DNA from: Bacteroidales bacterium UBA3696
GTDB taxonomy: Bacteria > Bacteroidota > Bacteroidia > Bacteroidales > Paludibacteraceae
DNA length: 64,000 nt
Assembly: GCA_002372135.1 (NCBI GenBank)
Contig: DFIN01000033.1
Location: forward strand, 58,077 to 122,076
Direction: 5' to 3'
Position 1 is the stretch's first letter. Each line of letters begins with the position of its first letter. Under the pieces are notes generated by a model that saw only the letters and a program-made list of their open reading frames with translations, had not been told where the DNA came from and did not search any database. This document shows positions 17,127 to 26,036 of this stretch, piece by piece. Both the position numbers and the translations under genes were made by a program.

Positions 17127-18437
17127 ATGCGTATATATCAAGCCCATATTATTGATACTCCCACACCGTCCTCTTTTCGTATCTTTGAGAACGGTTATGT
17201 AGCGGTAGATGACGATGGTATAGTGGTGGGCGTGTGGCACGAACTCCCTTCGGAATTACAAAGCCGGACGAACGATTCGTCTTCTGATGTTCGGCTCATA
17301 CAATTAGGAGACCGACTGCTCATACCCGCTTTCTGCGATATGCACGTCCATGCCCCGCAATACCGCAACCTCGGTTTGGCGTTGGATGAAGAGTTATTGG
17401 TATGGCTCAACCGATACACTTTCCCGGAAGAGGCAAGATTTAGTTCTCCGGAATATGCAGAACATATCTACCGTCGATTTGTACACGAACTGTGGATGCA
17501 AGGTACGATGCATAGCAGTGTGTTTGCCACTATCCACCCGCAAGCCACCGACCTGCTCTGCCGTTTGTTTGAGGAAGCGGGTTTGAGTGCATTAGTCGGA
17601 TTAGTAGGTATGGATCGCAATGCGCCCGACAACCTGCTCAATTCAGCACAAGACTTGCAGGACTACTACGAATCGCATCATCGTGCTTCTTCTCAAACGG
17701 TATTCCCCATTCTTACTCCCCGCTTTATACCATCCTGTTCGCCTCAGATGATGCGCACCTACGGACAATTAGTCGCCTCATACGGACTGCCCGTTCAGTC
17801 GCACCTGAGTGAGAATCGCTCTGAGATAGATTGGGTTCGTCAATTAGAGCCCGAATCGATTTGCTATGCTGATGCCTACCGCCGATATGGCGTATTGGGA
17901 CAAACCCCTACCCTGATGGCACACTGCTGCTATTCGGAAGGCAAAGAGTTGGAGATGCTGCGCGATAACCACGTAACGGTGGTACATTGTCCGACTTCCA
18001 ACAGCAATCTGGCTTCCGGGATAGCCCCCATCCGTACTTTCCTCAACGAAGGCATTCCTGTGGTCTTGGGTACGGACGTGTCGGCAGGACACTATATGTC
18101 CATGTTGCGCGTCATACAATATGCCATACAGGTCAGCAAACTGCACTATGCTCGCACCGAGGGGAAATTGCCCTACTTATCGTTAAGCGAAGCGTTTTAT
18201 TTAGCCACCAAAGCAGGCGGACAATTCTTTTCACAAGCCGCTCAATATGCCTGCAAGGGAATAGGCAGTTTTGAGAAAGGCAACTCGTTTGACGCCCTCG
18301 TCATTGACGATTCCTACCTTAATTACGACCACTACACACTCGAACATCGCTTACAACGCTATATCTATATAGGCGACGACCGAGATATACGTATCCGATT
18401 TGCACAAGGCAAACAATTATCCGAACCGATAGTATGA
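17127..18437 (+). CDS. guaD: Guanine deaminase (amidohydrolase superfamily)
   Basis: 436 residues. The metal site motif DMHVHAPQY (H73, H75) followed by the WLNRYTFPEEARF segment is diagnostic of guanine deaminases. Later ligands fit QSHLSEN, AHCCY and the aspartate in LGTDVSAG. The enzyme hydrolyses guanine to xanthine and ammonia in purine salvage or catabolism, with zinc, in the cytoplasm. The N-terminal composite beta domain precedes the barrel as usual. It starts 3 nt after gtrA and its stop overlaps the lplA start (ATGA at 18434). Confidence 0.88.
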   Translation: MRIYQAHIIDTPTPSSFRIFENGYVAVDDDGIVVGVWHELPSELQSRTNDSSSDVRLIQLGDRLLIPAFCDMHVHAPQYRNLGLALDEELLVWLNRYTFPEEARFSSPEYAEHIYRRFVHELWMQGTMHSSVFATIHPQATDLLCRLFEEAGLSALVGLVGMDRNAPDNLLNSAQDLQDYYESHHRASSQTVFPILTPRFIPSCSPQMMRTYGQLVASYGLPVQSHLSENRSEIDWVRQLEPESICYADAYRRYGVLGQTPTLMAHCCYSEGKELEMLRDNHVTVVHCPTSNSNLASGIAPIRTFLNEGIPVVLGTDVSAGHYMSMLRVIQYAIQVSKLHYARTEGKLPYLSLSEAFYLATKAGGQFFSQAAQYACKGIGSFEKGNSFDALVIDDSYLNYDHYTLEHRLQRYIYIGDDRDIRIRFAQGKQLSEPIV

Positions 18438-19198
18438 CACAGATTATTGCTCCCAAGGGGAAACGATTAGTTTGGTATTTGGCGATGGAAGAGTACATCG
18501 CCGCGTTGGTCAACGAACAAGCCGCCGTCTTGCCCATTGCTAAAGACGAAGATTTACTCTTCTTCTGGTCGGTTAGTCCTACCGTTATTTTTGGCAGGCA
18601 TCAGGTGATGGAGAACGAGGTGAACATTGACTTTTGCCGTGCCAACGACATACAGATGTATCGTCGCAAGAGCGGAGGCGGGTGCGTGTACTCCGACGAG
18701 GGAAATCTGATGCTATCCTATATATCTCCTTCCCCTCATAGTGAGCAAGTGTTCGGGCATTATTTGTCGGTGGTTTCTCAAGCCTTACGTCAGTTGGGTT
18801 ATCCGGCAGTCTCCACTGCCCACAACGACATACTGGTCAGCGACAAGAAAGTAAGCGGCAACGCCTGCTTTGCACTAACCCATAGCACAATAGTACATGG
18901 CACGATGATGTGGAACGTCAATTATGATATGCTCGGGCACGCCATCACCCCTTCCCGCGAGAAGTTAGCCAAACATGGTGTACAATCCGTTAGGCAACGT
19001 GTGGTCAATCTGCAATCTATCGCGCAAGCGATACCTGCCGATAAGCCGCCCTTGACGTCTATTGAAGACTTGCAGAAGCAGTTGGCAGCCCTTCTTTGCC
19101 AACAACAAATAGCTCTTCCTGCGGACGCGATACAAAAAATAGGCGAGATAGAACAAACCTATCTCGCCCCTGAGTTCTTATATCACGCGCACGTTTAA
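18434..19198 (+). CDS. lplA: Lipoate-protein ligase A family protein
   Basis: 254 residues. The lipoate/lipoyl-AMP loop RRKSGGGCVYSD (77-88), GRHQ (54-57) and the catalytic lysine region SDKKVSGNACF (K138/K139) are in place. It attaches lipoate to E2 or H proteins by way of lipoyl-AMP, or acts as a lipoyl transferase. It is shorter than E. coli LplA: a small C-terminal part remains but no full accessory domain is evident. Its start overlaps the guaD stop by 4 nt; its end overlaps the convergent lipoprotein gene by 4 nt, marking the end of the forward run. Confidence 0.88.
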   Translation: MTQIIAPKGKRLVWYLAMEEYIAALVNEQAAVLPIAKDEDLLFFWSVSPTVIFGRHQVMENEVNIDFCRANDIQMYRRKSGGGCVYSDEGNLMLSYISPSPHSEQVFGHYLSVVSQALRQLGYPAVSTAHNDILVSDKKVSGNACFALTHSTIVHGTMMWNVNYDMLGHAITPSREKLAKHGVQSVRQRVVNLQSIAQAIPADKPPLTSIEDLQKQLAALLCQQQIALPADAIQKIGEIEQTYLAPEFLYHAHV

Positions 19199-20094
19199 CG
19201 ACAAATACGCTTCGTTTGACGTTCAATGCGCTGATTTACAAAATCGTTTTTGACTACGCCTTCACGACGACGCGCAGGAGCCTCGCTATCCATCACAGAC
19301 GTAACGTGGAGAGTATATTCTATCCCGTCATTTCCTACGACAACCGCTTCCATATCTGCCCCCATAACGGTGGCTTCTACTTCAAAAGTACCTTCGGCAA
19401 AGTCAATGATGGTATAGGTTGTATCATTGTCTGCATCAACCTCATAGTGAGCCAAATAGGTATATTCAGCATCCATTTCCTGCATCGTATAAGAGCCTGC
19501 CACCTTATTCGTTTCTACGGGAGAAACAGACAAATAATAGAAATCGTTGTCCTCACCGTCATATCCGAAAATCTGCCACCAGCCTTGGTTGACCACTTGG
19601 TCGCGGAAAGTCAAGTCAGACATCGTCATTTCTTTTCTACCGGACACTTCAATCTTCGGAGAAGTGAAATTGATATACTCTACGGGGGTGGTCAAATCCA
19701 ATGTAACGGTATCAATACCCACGGCATAGAATACGTAAGCGGTATTCGGAGAAATTTCCATCTCTTCATCTTCCATGTTACCCCTTTCCGCAATGGCAGC
19801 ATACGTTGCGTCGAGACCTAAGAACTCATACACTCGTACCATTGATTGGAAATAACTTCTTTCCCATTTCGCTACGGAATCCACGTCAAAAACATTTTCA
19901 GGAATAATCCCATAGGAATAAGGCATCGTCGTATCTGCCGGCAAAACAGTAAGCTTTACACTTTGAGCCTCCAAATCGGAGTAGGAGAGGGTAAAATTGC
20001 GTTTGTTTTCATCCTTGGAGGATTTCTTCTCGCAAGAGGTGAAGGCACTTACCATCACCAGCGCAGCCATAACTGCAAAAATAAATTTCTTCAT
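19195..20094 (-). CDS. Unrecognised lipoprotein at the 3' end of the surface-protein island
   Basis: 299 residues with a type II signal peptide and lipobox SAFTSC (Cys about 20), so a lipid-anchored envelope protein. The mature part is beta-rich and acidic. I do not recognise the family; the segment LTVLPADTTMPYSYGIIPENVF resembles beta-sandwich lipoproteins common in Bacteroidota. The C-terminus is unusually basic (ARRREG...RIERQTKRICR). It is the last gene of the leftward island, 29 nt after the small barrel gene, and overlaps lplA by 4 nt. Surface exposure is likely but not shown. Confidence 0.7.
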   Translation of the reverse strand: MKKFIFAVMAALVMVSAFTSCEKKSSKDENKRNFTLSYSDLEAQSVKLTVLPADTTMPYSYGIIPENVFDVDSVAKWERSYFQSMVRVYEFLGLDATYAAIAERGNMEDEEMEISPNTAYVFYAVGIDTVTLDLTTPVEYINFTSPKIEVSGRKEMTMSDLTFRDQVVNQGWWQIFGYDGEDNDFYYLSVSPVETNKVAGSYTMQEMDAEYTYLAHYEVDADNDTTYTIIDFAEGTFEVEATVMGADMEAVVVGNDGIEYTLHVTSVMDSEAPARRREGVVKNDFVNQRIERQTKRICR

Positions 20095-20123
20095 TGATAA
20101 TTAAATTAGGTTGTTATTAAATA

Positions 20124-21020
20124 TTATCGTTCGCACACACAGCCATTCATTTTCTCGCTTCCGGGGAATAAAGAATAAGCCAAGCGTACTCCAAACGATA
20201 CAGGTTTAGTCAGTTCGGGCAAACTGACCACAGGTGCCGGTACAGCCGTAGCCCATAGGTTGACAGCCGGCAGGGACATCTGCGCATTTTGCCACAAAGG
20301 ATATTCGGCATAGAGTTGCACCGACAGCGTATGTTCCGTTTTAGCAATGGCATAGCGTGATCGGCTGCCTAAACGCGAAGAACGACCTATTTGCCACTCA
20401 TATCCCAGTGCCGCAACTGCCGACAGAGCCAAAGAAGGTGAAGTCAAATTGCCCTTCCCGTCTGTACCCACTGCAGGAAACATCCCCAAAGTCGGTTCGT
20501 TGTAGATATGCACATCTTGGTTCACCAAATAGGCATCTACCTCACCATTAGAAAGTGCATACGTATAGGTACCTTGCAGCGGAAAAGAGACTTGCGGTCC
20601 GAGTTCCAACTTAAATCCGCTTATGCGAACTGCGAGCAGTATAGGCAATTTAGCCGTCCAACGAGCATCCTCATAGTTGGCATCGGCTGCTATGGTATAG
20701 TGAATCGGGACGGCTGTTTGTTCTCCGTTAGATAAGGACGAGGTGGTCAAATCGGTTTGAGACGCGATATGCGCTTTCATATAGGTTCGCCTGCTCTCAA
20801 TCCCCACACCGACACGAAATCCGATGGCGGCGGCATAATTGATAGGAGCCATAAACGAATAGTTCACGTCCAAGCCGCCTTCAAACCCGAGGCGAGAGGT
20901 TTGTGAAGAGCCGAAACGCATATTGGTTCCGCCTTGCAAACCAACCTGCAAGCCACTCCTACCCTGCCCCCATAGGGCAACAGACAACATCAACAATATG
21001 GACACAACCAATTTGCGCAA
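20124..21020 (-). CDS. Outer-membrane beta-barrel protein (PorT/OMP_b-brl-like)
   Basis: 298 residues, start TTG at 21020 giving a clean signal peptide (RKLVVSILLMLSVALWGQ). The mature part is a run of amphipathic strands with GxR/GxE turns, ending GVRLAYSLFPG, typical of small barrels of Bacteroidota. Its middle part aligns by eye with the barrel of the 564-residue protein at 24324-26018: both have an IHYTI or VQYTL strand, a GPQVSFPLQ or GPRFQLPVY strand, a polar NGEVDAYL or DGNISLYN strand and a conserved NE further on. It probably anchors or assembles products of the island. It lies 37 nt after the InlB-repeat gene and 29 nt before the lipoprotein gene. Confidence 0.72.
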   Translation of the reverse strand: MRKLVVSILLMLSVALWGQGRSGLQVGLQGGTNMRFGSSQTSRLGFEGGLDVNYSFMAPINYAAAIGFRVGVGIESRRTYMKAHIASQTDLTTSSLSNGEQTAVPIHYTIAADANYEDARWTAKLPILLAVRISGFKLELGPQVSFPLQGTYTYALSNGEVDAYLVNQDVHIYNEPTLGMFPAVGTDGKGNLTSPSLALSAVAALGYEWQIGRSSRLGSRSRYAIAKTEHTLSVQLYAEYPLWQNAQMSLPAVNLWATAVPAPVVSLPELTKPVSFGVRLAYSLFPGSEKMNGCVCER

Positions 21021-21057
21021 GGGAAAACTATTGTTTGGTAAGGCGTTTTCTACTCTT

Positions 21058-21852
21058 TTAATGAACGATATAAATCAAAGTTTGATTCAGTTTGCTTGTT
21101 TGTACGTTAATGAGGTAACATCCGGCAGCGGCTTGTGCGGTAAGCGTCATCGTTGCCGTGGCATCCGATTGCCATTGCTGCAACACCCTTCCGCTCATAT
21201 CCGTGACGCGTACCATCGCTTTTTCCGTAATCGGCATACCCGTCAAGGTCAGCACACCTCCGGCAGATACGAGATTAGGCACCAAACGCAAGTTGCCTCC
21301 CTCGGCATCCGTCAGACCGGTGGCAGAAATACGGAATACGCAACTGCGTAACACGTCAGCGCAAGTATCTTCATCGCCAGTATCCAACGTATATTGTGCA
21401 TAGTATTCGCCGTTGGACAAGCCGTCGCGCAACATATAATACCCATATCCTATCAGCATATCATCTCCCGCACCTTGGCTCGGTTCATCGATTTCACCCA
21501 CGACTCGATACCAACGAACCTGCTGCTCGGCTGGAGTGTACCCCAATTCCTTCAAACTATTGCGATTGAGCACATACATTTGTCCGAACAAAAATTCAAC
21601 GGGCAATATGTATTGGGCAGAGCACGACAACTCAAACAGAGCCTGCAGTTCCAAGGCTTGCGTTACCTCCACGCGGCGTGGATTGGTGGCATCGCCGTCC
21701 GACCAACTCACGAAACGATAACCCGCATCGGGAGTGGCAGTCAGCGTAATAATCTGACCACAATGCAGACCGCTTTGGAGCGACTCGTCCGCGCGAACAT
21801 AAGCCGTACCCAACAGCAATAAAAGGAATAATATGGATAGTTGTTTTTGCAA
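21058..21852 (-). CDS. Secreted InlB-repeat-like protein with a type IX secretion tail
   Basis: 264 residues if started at the TTG at 21852, which gives a good signal peptide (QKQLSILFLLLLLGTAYVRA); a GTG at 21900 in the same frame is the alternative. After the signal lies one InlB B-repeat-like unit (ITLTATPDAGYRFVSWSDGD, ATNPRRVEV), then an unassigned middle with an ordered Cys pair. The last ~70 residues fit a type A type IX CTD (NLVSAGGVLTLTG, VRVTDMSGRVLQQW, AAGCYLINVQ). It is predicted to cross the outer membrane by the type IX system and be cell-surface attached. It directly follows the 172-residue InlB-like gene, with a 37-nt gap between that stop and the TTG. Confidence 0.7.
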   Translation of the reverse strand: MQKQLSILFLLLLLGTAYVRADESLQSGLHCGQIITLTATPDAGYRFVSWSDGDATNPRRVEVTQALELQALFELSCSAQYILPVEFLFGQMYVLNRNSLKELGYTPAEQQVRWYRVVGEIDEPSQGAGDDMLIGYGYYMLRDGLSNGEYYAQYTLDTGDEDTCADVLRSCVFRISATGLTDAEGGNLRLVPNLVSAGGVLTLTGMPITEKAMVRVTDMSGRVLQQWQSDATATMTLTAQAAAGCYLINVQTSKLNQTLIYIVH

Positions 21853-21889
21853 GGAAGGGATGTATTTTATACCATCATCACCTATCTTA

Positions 21890-22408
21890 TTATTGCACAC
21901 TGATGCTAACCGTACCATGTGTGGCGGTAGCACGAATGATAAACTCACGCTCCACAAAGACCGCATAGATAGTGGCATCATCATTCAACGTATAGGAATA
22001 CGAAATAGATTCCGAGAGTTTATTGCCGGCGGCATCCTCCCAATGGTCAAACTGATAGCACGGGTCGGACTCAATAGCCTTCACCGTTACTTGTTCGCCG
22101 AAGGTGCCACCTATAGAGGAACGCTCCACCGAACCGGTACCTGCCGTTTTCACTTCCACCGTCAGCGTGTACGAATTGGCCTCAAACACGGCTTCAAAGT
22201 CAAACACGGTCGTCTCGGACGAAATTTCAATCTGACGCGGATTGTCGGTATTACCATCCGACCAGCGGACAAAATGGTAGCCCGTGGCAGGAGTAGGAGT
22301 CAACGTTACAATCTGACCGCAGTAGGCAGTCTTCTGCTCCGTCTGCGCTAACGCCGGCAACCAACTGCCAAGCAATAGCACCAAAAGAATTAAACACTTG
22401 TTTTTCAT
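21890..22408 (-). CDS. Small secreted InlB-repeat-like protein
   Basis: 172 residues from the ATG at 22408 (MKNKCLILLVLLLGSWLPALAQ), chosen for its signal peptide. Two InlB B-repeat-like units follow: VTLTPTPATGYHFVRWSDGN with TDNPRQIEI, then the SYTLTVEVKTAGTGSVERSS unit with FDHWED. The protein stops just after the first strand of what would be a third unit (FIIRATATHGTVSIS). The first unit is close to the one in the next gene (shared CGQ, SDG, NPR). No CTD is visible, so how it is anchored is unclear. It is second in the unit led by the 24202-24233 promoter. Confidence 0.7.
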   Translation of the reverse strand: MKNKCLILLVLLLGSWLPALAQTEQKTAYCGQIVTLTPTPATGYHFVRWSDGNTDNPRQIEISSETTVFDFEAVFEANSYTLTVEVKTAGTGSVERSSIGGTFGEQVTVKAIESDPCYQFDHWEDAAGNKLSESISYSYTLNDDATIYAVFVEREFIIRATATHGTVSISVQ

Positions 22409-22466
22409 ATCGTGGGTTTTTATTGTATTCAAAGATTTTAGATTTAAAGATTTAAGGATTGTAGAC

Positions 22467-24179
22467 TCAATAACTAACGGATATTTGTACCGTACCGGTT
22501 CCCTCTACTTGGGGGCGCGCCGTAATAGTTACTTCGCACTCTTCTTCTTCATCCGTTGGTTCTTGTTCTTCAGGTTTGGACGAAGTAAAGGTAACGCAAG
22601 AAGCTGCTTTATTGAAATTGAACACCCAATAGTAGAACTCACCATCTGCGGGCTGGTTATCTTCTCCCCAAGAGGTATCAACCACGGCTTGCGAATAGGT
22701 CCAAGTGGTAGCCGCCGCCGTCTGCTTGAAGGAGTTGCTTACGCAGTTAGTGTTTGACGGATTGGTGGTTGAGCACGAAACACGCATACCCATTGCCAAA
22801 CGCTTCTTTGTATTATCGGTACGCGCCACTTGTATCTCGTAGCCTTTCCAATCGGCATAGCGCATACGATATACATAGTCCGTGATGTACTTATTGGCAT
22901 CAAACTGAATGGGGCGACCGGAGCGCAACTGCCATGAGTTCTGCGTAGCACAATCATTACCGGACCACTGAGTAGCCGTCAGCGAGGTGCGACGAGCCGT
23001 TACTACACGCATATACACATAGTTATCCACAGCTTGGGCACATATCCACTCCGCCATCTCTTTGTCAGAGAACTCCAAGAAGTGCGACCCGTCGTCCGCC
23101 ACATCCATTCGCAACGAATCAAAATAGGTAGCGGGATCGGCAGGGTCTATATTGGCGTTGGTTCCGAAATAAACAGTAGTAATATGCTTCGTGGGTATGG
23201 TCAAACGGGTGGCTCCCCATTGTTTGGAGAAATAGTAGAGGTTATCGTCCATCGTAACAGGCACGGGATTATCATACCGCAATCGGGTACCTTCGGCTTC
23301 TGCTTCGGGAACACGCTCAATAATCAATTCGGCTGCCTCCGAGGATAAGAACTTAACGAAGTACATACCGCCGTTCAGCCACTCGTTGATAAGCAAATCA
23401 ATCGAATCGGCAGACAATTTCCATGTATCCTCTGCCGCAATGATGCGATGACCTTTCACGGACGAATCGTCCGCCTGCGGATAAAAATTACAATCTTCCG
23501 TACCTACCCATACTTCCAACGGCGCGCTTATGCCATTCCATACAAAGCGAACACTATCTTTCTTCCACTGACTGAGAGGCAACTGATACACCGTAAATGT
23601 ATCGTTGGGTTCAACAGAAATTGTTTCAGGAATATGAATAAGCGGTGTTTGCGCCAGACAAGCCCGCGAAATAGGGTCCGGATTGACGTCCATTGTACCA
23701 TTGCTTTTTATATCAATGGAAACCCACGCTTGCACATTGCGCGTAATACCACCGGCAGCCATCATATTGCGGTAACGCGACTCGATCTTCACGTAAAACG
23801 CCTTCTTGCCGTTAATCACCGTATCCTTGAAACTACGAACGATAGGCAAATCCACATACGAATCGTCGCCCGGCTCACCAATAGCATCCGCTATATCTTC
23901 AGGCAGCGGTCCATCGCACTGAAAATCAACCAACGCTTCCGGCGCTTCTATCTCGCCGTTGGTAGGAATATAAAGCACCGTTATCGGCAAATCATAAGTA
24001 AAGGCGGTAAACCAATATACACCGGGCTTCCCGATGGTAAAAGTACGACCGGCACCTACCGTATAAGCACTGGCGCACGAAGATTGGGCAACAATGGGCT
24101 GTACGCCCAAAACAACCCACGCAACCGGCAACATAAAGAGCAGATAGCGTACTATTCGTATGGAAAAACGATTAAACAA
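22467..24179 (-). CDS. Secreted Cys/Trp-module protein of the surface island
   Basis: 570 residues from the TTG at 24179, which gives a signal peptide ending PIVAQ. A longer in-frame start at 24230 is unlikely because a perfect promoter (24202-24233) overlaps it. The mature protein starts with CASAYTVGAG...YWFTAF and has a later CLAQTPLIHIP...TFTVYQL segment, both resembling the modules of the 1835-residue neighbour. Many Cys residues suggest disulfides. The end has a Glu/Pro linker (EEQEPTDEEEE) and a single InlB-like strand (VTITARPQVEGTGTVQIS), as if cut off inside a repeat. Family not recognised; secreted or surface location inferred. Confidence 0.7.
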   Translation of the reverse strand: MFNRFSIRIVRYLLFMLPVAWVVLGVQPIVAQSSCASAYTVGAGRTFTIGKPGVYWFTAFTYDLPITVLYIPTNGEIEAPEALVDFQCDGPLPEDIADAIGEPGDDSYVDLPIVRSFKDTVINGKKAFYVKIESRYRNMMAAGGITRNVQAWVSIDIKSNGTMDVNPDPISRACLAQTPLIHIPETISVEPNDTFTVYQLPLSQWKKDSVRFVWNGISAPLEVWVGTEDCNFYPQADDSSVKGHRIIAAEDTWKLSADSIDLLINEWLNGGMYFVKFLSSEAAELIIERVPEAEAEGTRLRYDNPVPVTMDDNLYYFSKQWGATRLTIPTKHITTVYFGTNANIDPADPATYFDSLRMDVADDGSHFLEFSDKEMAEWICAQAVDNYVYMRVVTARRTSLTATQWSGNDCATQNSWQLRSGRPIQFDANKYITDYVYRMRYADWKGYEIQVARTDNTKKRLAMGMRVSCSTTNPSNTNCVSNSFKQTAAATTWTYSQAVVDTSWGEDNQPADGEFYYWVFNFNKAASCVTFTSSKPEEQEPTDEEEECEVTITARPQVEGTGTVQISVSY

Positions 24180-24201
24180 AGTCTGTTCCAAAAATCGGCG
24201 G

Positions 24202-24233
24202 CAAAAGTACTGCCAAAATTCGGTTCCCACAAA
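24202..24233 (-). promoter_or_regulatory. sigma-ABfr promoter, second unit of the surface island
   Basis: Read on the minus strand: TTTG (24233-24230), 20-nt spacer, TACTTTTG (24209-24202). Fits the consensus exactly and overlaps the farthest upstream ATG of the following gene, arguing for a start downstream. Confidence 0.75.
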
Positions 24234-24240
24234 GCGAATT

Positions 24241-24276
24241 AGAAAAAAAATAGAGCGGATAGAAAACCATCCGCCC
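24241..24276 (-). terminator. Rho-independent terminator after the LysM-like/barrel gene
   Basis: On the minus strand a GCGGAT/ATCCGC stem (arms 24269-24274 and 24255-24260, with flanking partial pairs) is followed by a T-rich run (24252-24241). It lies just downstream of the 564-residue gene and just upstream of the next promoter, separating two units. Confidence 0.7.
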
Positions 24277-24323
24277 TACTTTTTCTATTCTTGAAATTCC
24301 TAATACAGGATTCAATATAGCGA

Positions 24324-26018
24324 TTAACGCTTAATCCAGTTGAAGTTGTAGTTCAGTTTCACACCGCAATCAAAGAAGCCTAAGCCGTTATTGTTGCTCA
24401 ACTTGAAGCCGTTACCTTCGGTATAAGCAGCTGTGGTAGTGAACACATCCACTTGGTTGGCCTTGCCGCCCAATTGGTCAGGTGTACCCACGGTGAAAAG
24501 TTGCCCCGAAGCGGTATTGTTGTAGAGAGAAGTCAAGCCGTAGTTAGCATACACACCCAGACCTACCGAGTTGTTGTTGTGCAGACGCCACTCATAACCC
24601 AATTCAGCCGAAAGCAAGATATTGAACTTGCTGCGAGCCTCGCTGGCTTTCCAAGTTTTTTGGTCGGCAGTCAACTCGCCGATAACGGCTTCGTTAGCCA
24701 CCGTTACACCCTTCGTGATGTTGTACAGCGAGATATTGCCATCGGTAATGGTCTGCTTGAAGTGGTTGTAAACGGGCAGTTGGAAACGAGGACCTACGTT
24801 GAAGAAGAATCCGTTGTTGGTTACCAACGAGAACATCAAAGGCACTTCCAGTATAACCTGTCCATCCACTTCGCGGGCGTTACCGCTCAAGGTGTATTGT
24901 ACTTGGTCGCCATCGGCATCGGTGGTAATAGGCATCACGGTGTCATACTTGGAGGTAACGATACTGCGGTCATAACCTACCGACAGACCGGTCAGAATAC
25001 CCATCGAAGGAGCGGTACCTTGTTGCCAATAGTGAGCATATTGAAGGTCAAGAAGTACATCAAAACCGGGTTTCCAATTGCCGTTAGCTGCATCCGTTGT
25101 TTGGTGAAGCATACTGGCTACACCACCGCGCAAACCGATAGAGAAACGGTCGATCTCACTCTTCACCACCTCAGGAGCATTTTCTTTCTCTTTCTCCATC
25201 GGCTGAAGACGTTCTTGTACAGGCTGTTGGTCTTGGGTAGGCTTTACGTCTTGAGCGGGAGTTGCGTCTTGCAACGGTTTAACCTCTTGCACGGGAGCGG
25301 TCTCTTGTACTTTTTGGTCAGCTTGTACGGGAACGACTGCCACGGCGGGAGTAACCTGCTGAGCAGGCTGTACGCGACGTGTTTCAGCCTCTTGACGAGC
25401 TACACCTTCTTGACGAACCGTCTCTCGAGCTTCATTATCGTGTTTCTCAATCACAGCAGGAGCAATTACTGCGGGCTGTACCGGCTCTGTAGGACGAACA
25501 GCAGGTTGCTCTTGCGGTTGAACAGCGGGTTGCTCTTGCGGACGAACAACGGGTTCGGTGTGGCGACGAGTGGCTTCCTCGGTGATGGCGCGGCGTTGTT
25601 CAGCCTCCATCTGCTCCATCTCACGACGGCGTTGATCCACTTGCGGACGATTCTCTTTCTCCTTGGCTTGCGCAGCAGGAGTGGACTCCTGCGCGCGAAG
25701 CAATAGAAGACTTTGGGGCTCTACCCACGAGTAGATACCTTGCAGCAATATACCGTTGGGGAAACGCTTGCCACCATTCTGTTGAACGATGTGGCGAACG
25801 TAATACACCCATTCTGAGATTTCCTCACCCGTCAGATACGTCTTGGTATCCTTGGTGATGATGATGGTATCACCGGGTTGGAACGTATAGTTCTTCACCT
25901 CAATACCTCTTTCTTGCAGGGTGGAATCGCGACGAGCTTGATTACCTACCACTACATCGTCTGCTACCGAATATGCGGTCAAAAGCAGAGCAGCAAATAA
26001 AAATATGGTCTTTTTCAT
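24324..26018 (-). CDS. Outer-membrane barrel with LysM-like N-terminus and Pro/Gln/Glu linker
   Basis: 564 residues. A signal peptide (to about 18) is followed by a ~90-residue N-terminal domain (YTFQPGDTIII...YLTGEEISEWVYYVRHIVQQ...) whose opening recalls LysM-type sequence. A long low-complexity linker rich in Q, P, E, V and A spans about 110-285, with direct QEQPAV repeats. The C-terminal ~280 residues form a beta barrel (FSIGLRGGVASML... to LNYNFNWI). The barrel is paralogous to the one at 20124-21020. A likely job is linking peptidoglycan or the periplasm to the outer membrane, possibly as anchor for the large modular protein; this is inference. An AGAGGAG sequence 11 nt before its ATG is a rare strong ribosome-binding site for this phylum. 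It starts 18 nt after the 1835-residue gene. Confidence 0.75.
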   Translation of the reverse strand: MKKTIFLFAALLLTAYSVADDVVVGNQARRDSTLQERGIEVKNYTFQPGDTIIITKDTKTYLTGEEISEWVYYVRHIVQQNGGKRFPNGILLQGIYSWVEPQSLLLLRAQESTPAAQAKEKENRPQVDQRRREMEQMEAEQRRAITEEATRRHTEPVVRPQEQPAVQPQEQPAVRPTEPVQPAVIAPAVIEKHDNEARETVRQEGVARQEAETRRVQPAQQVTPAVAVVPVQADQKVQETAPVQEVKPLQDATPAQDVKPTQDQQPVQERLQPMEKEKENAPEVVKSEIDRFSIGLRGGVASMLHQTTDAANGNWKPGFDVLLDLQYAHYWQQGTAPSMGILTGLSVGYDRSIVTSKYDTVMPITTDADGDQVQYTLSGNAREVDGQVILEVPLMFSLVTNNGFFFNVGPRFQLPVYNHFKQTITDGNISLYNITKGVTVANEAVIGELTADQKTWKASEARSKFNILLSAELGYEWRLHNNNSVGLGVYANYGLTSLYNNTASGQLFTVGTPDQLGGKANQVDVFTTTAAYTEGNGFKLSNNNGLGFFDCGVKLNYNFNWIKR

Positions 26019-26036
26019 AATAGTTAATCTCCTCTA

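Noticed and set aside
21394..24242. Several + strand frames of 140-264 codons opposite the island genes
   Set aside because: All are shadows of the leftward genes, with no recognisable motif and no promoter.
24453..25706. A 417-codon open frame on the + strand opposite the LysM-like/barrel gene
   Set aside because: It is antisense to a well-supported gene, has no promoter or ribosome-binding site, and its residues mirror the repetitive Q/P/E linker; an overlap artefact of codon bias.
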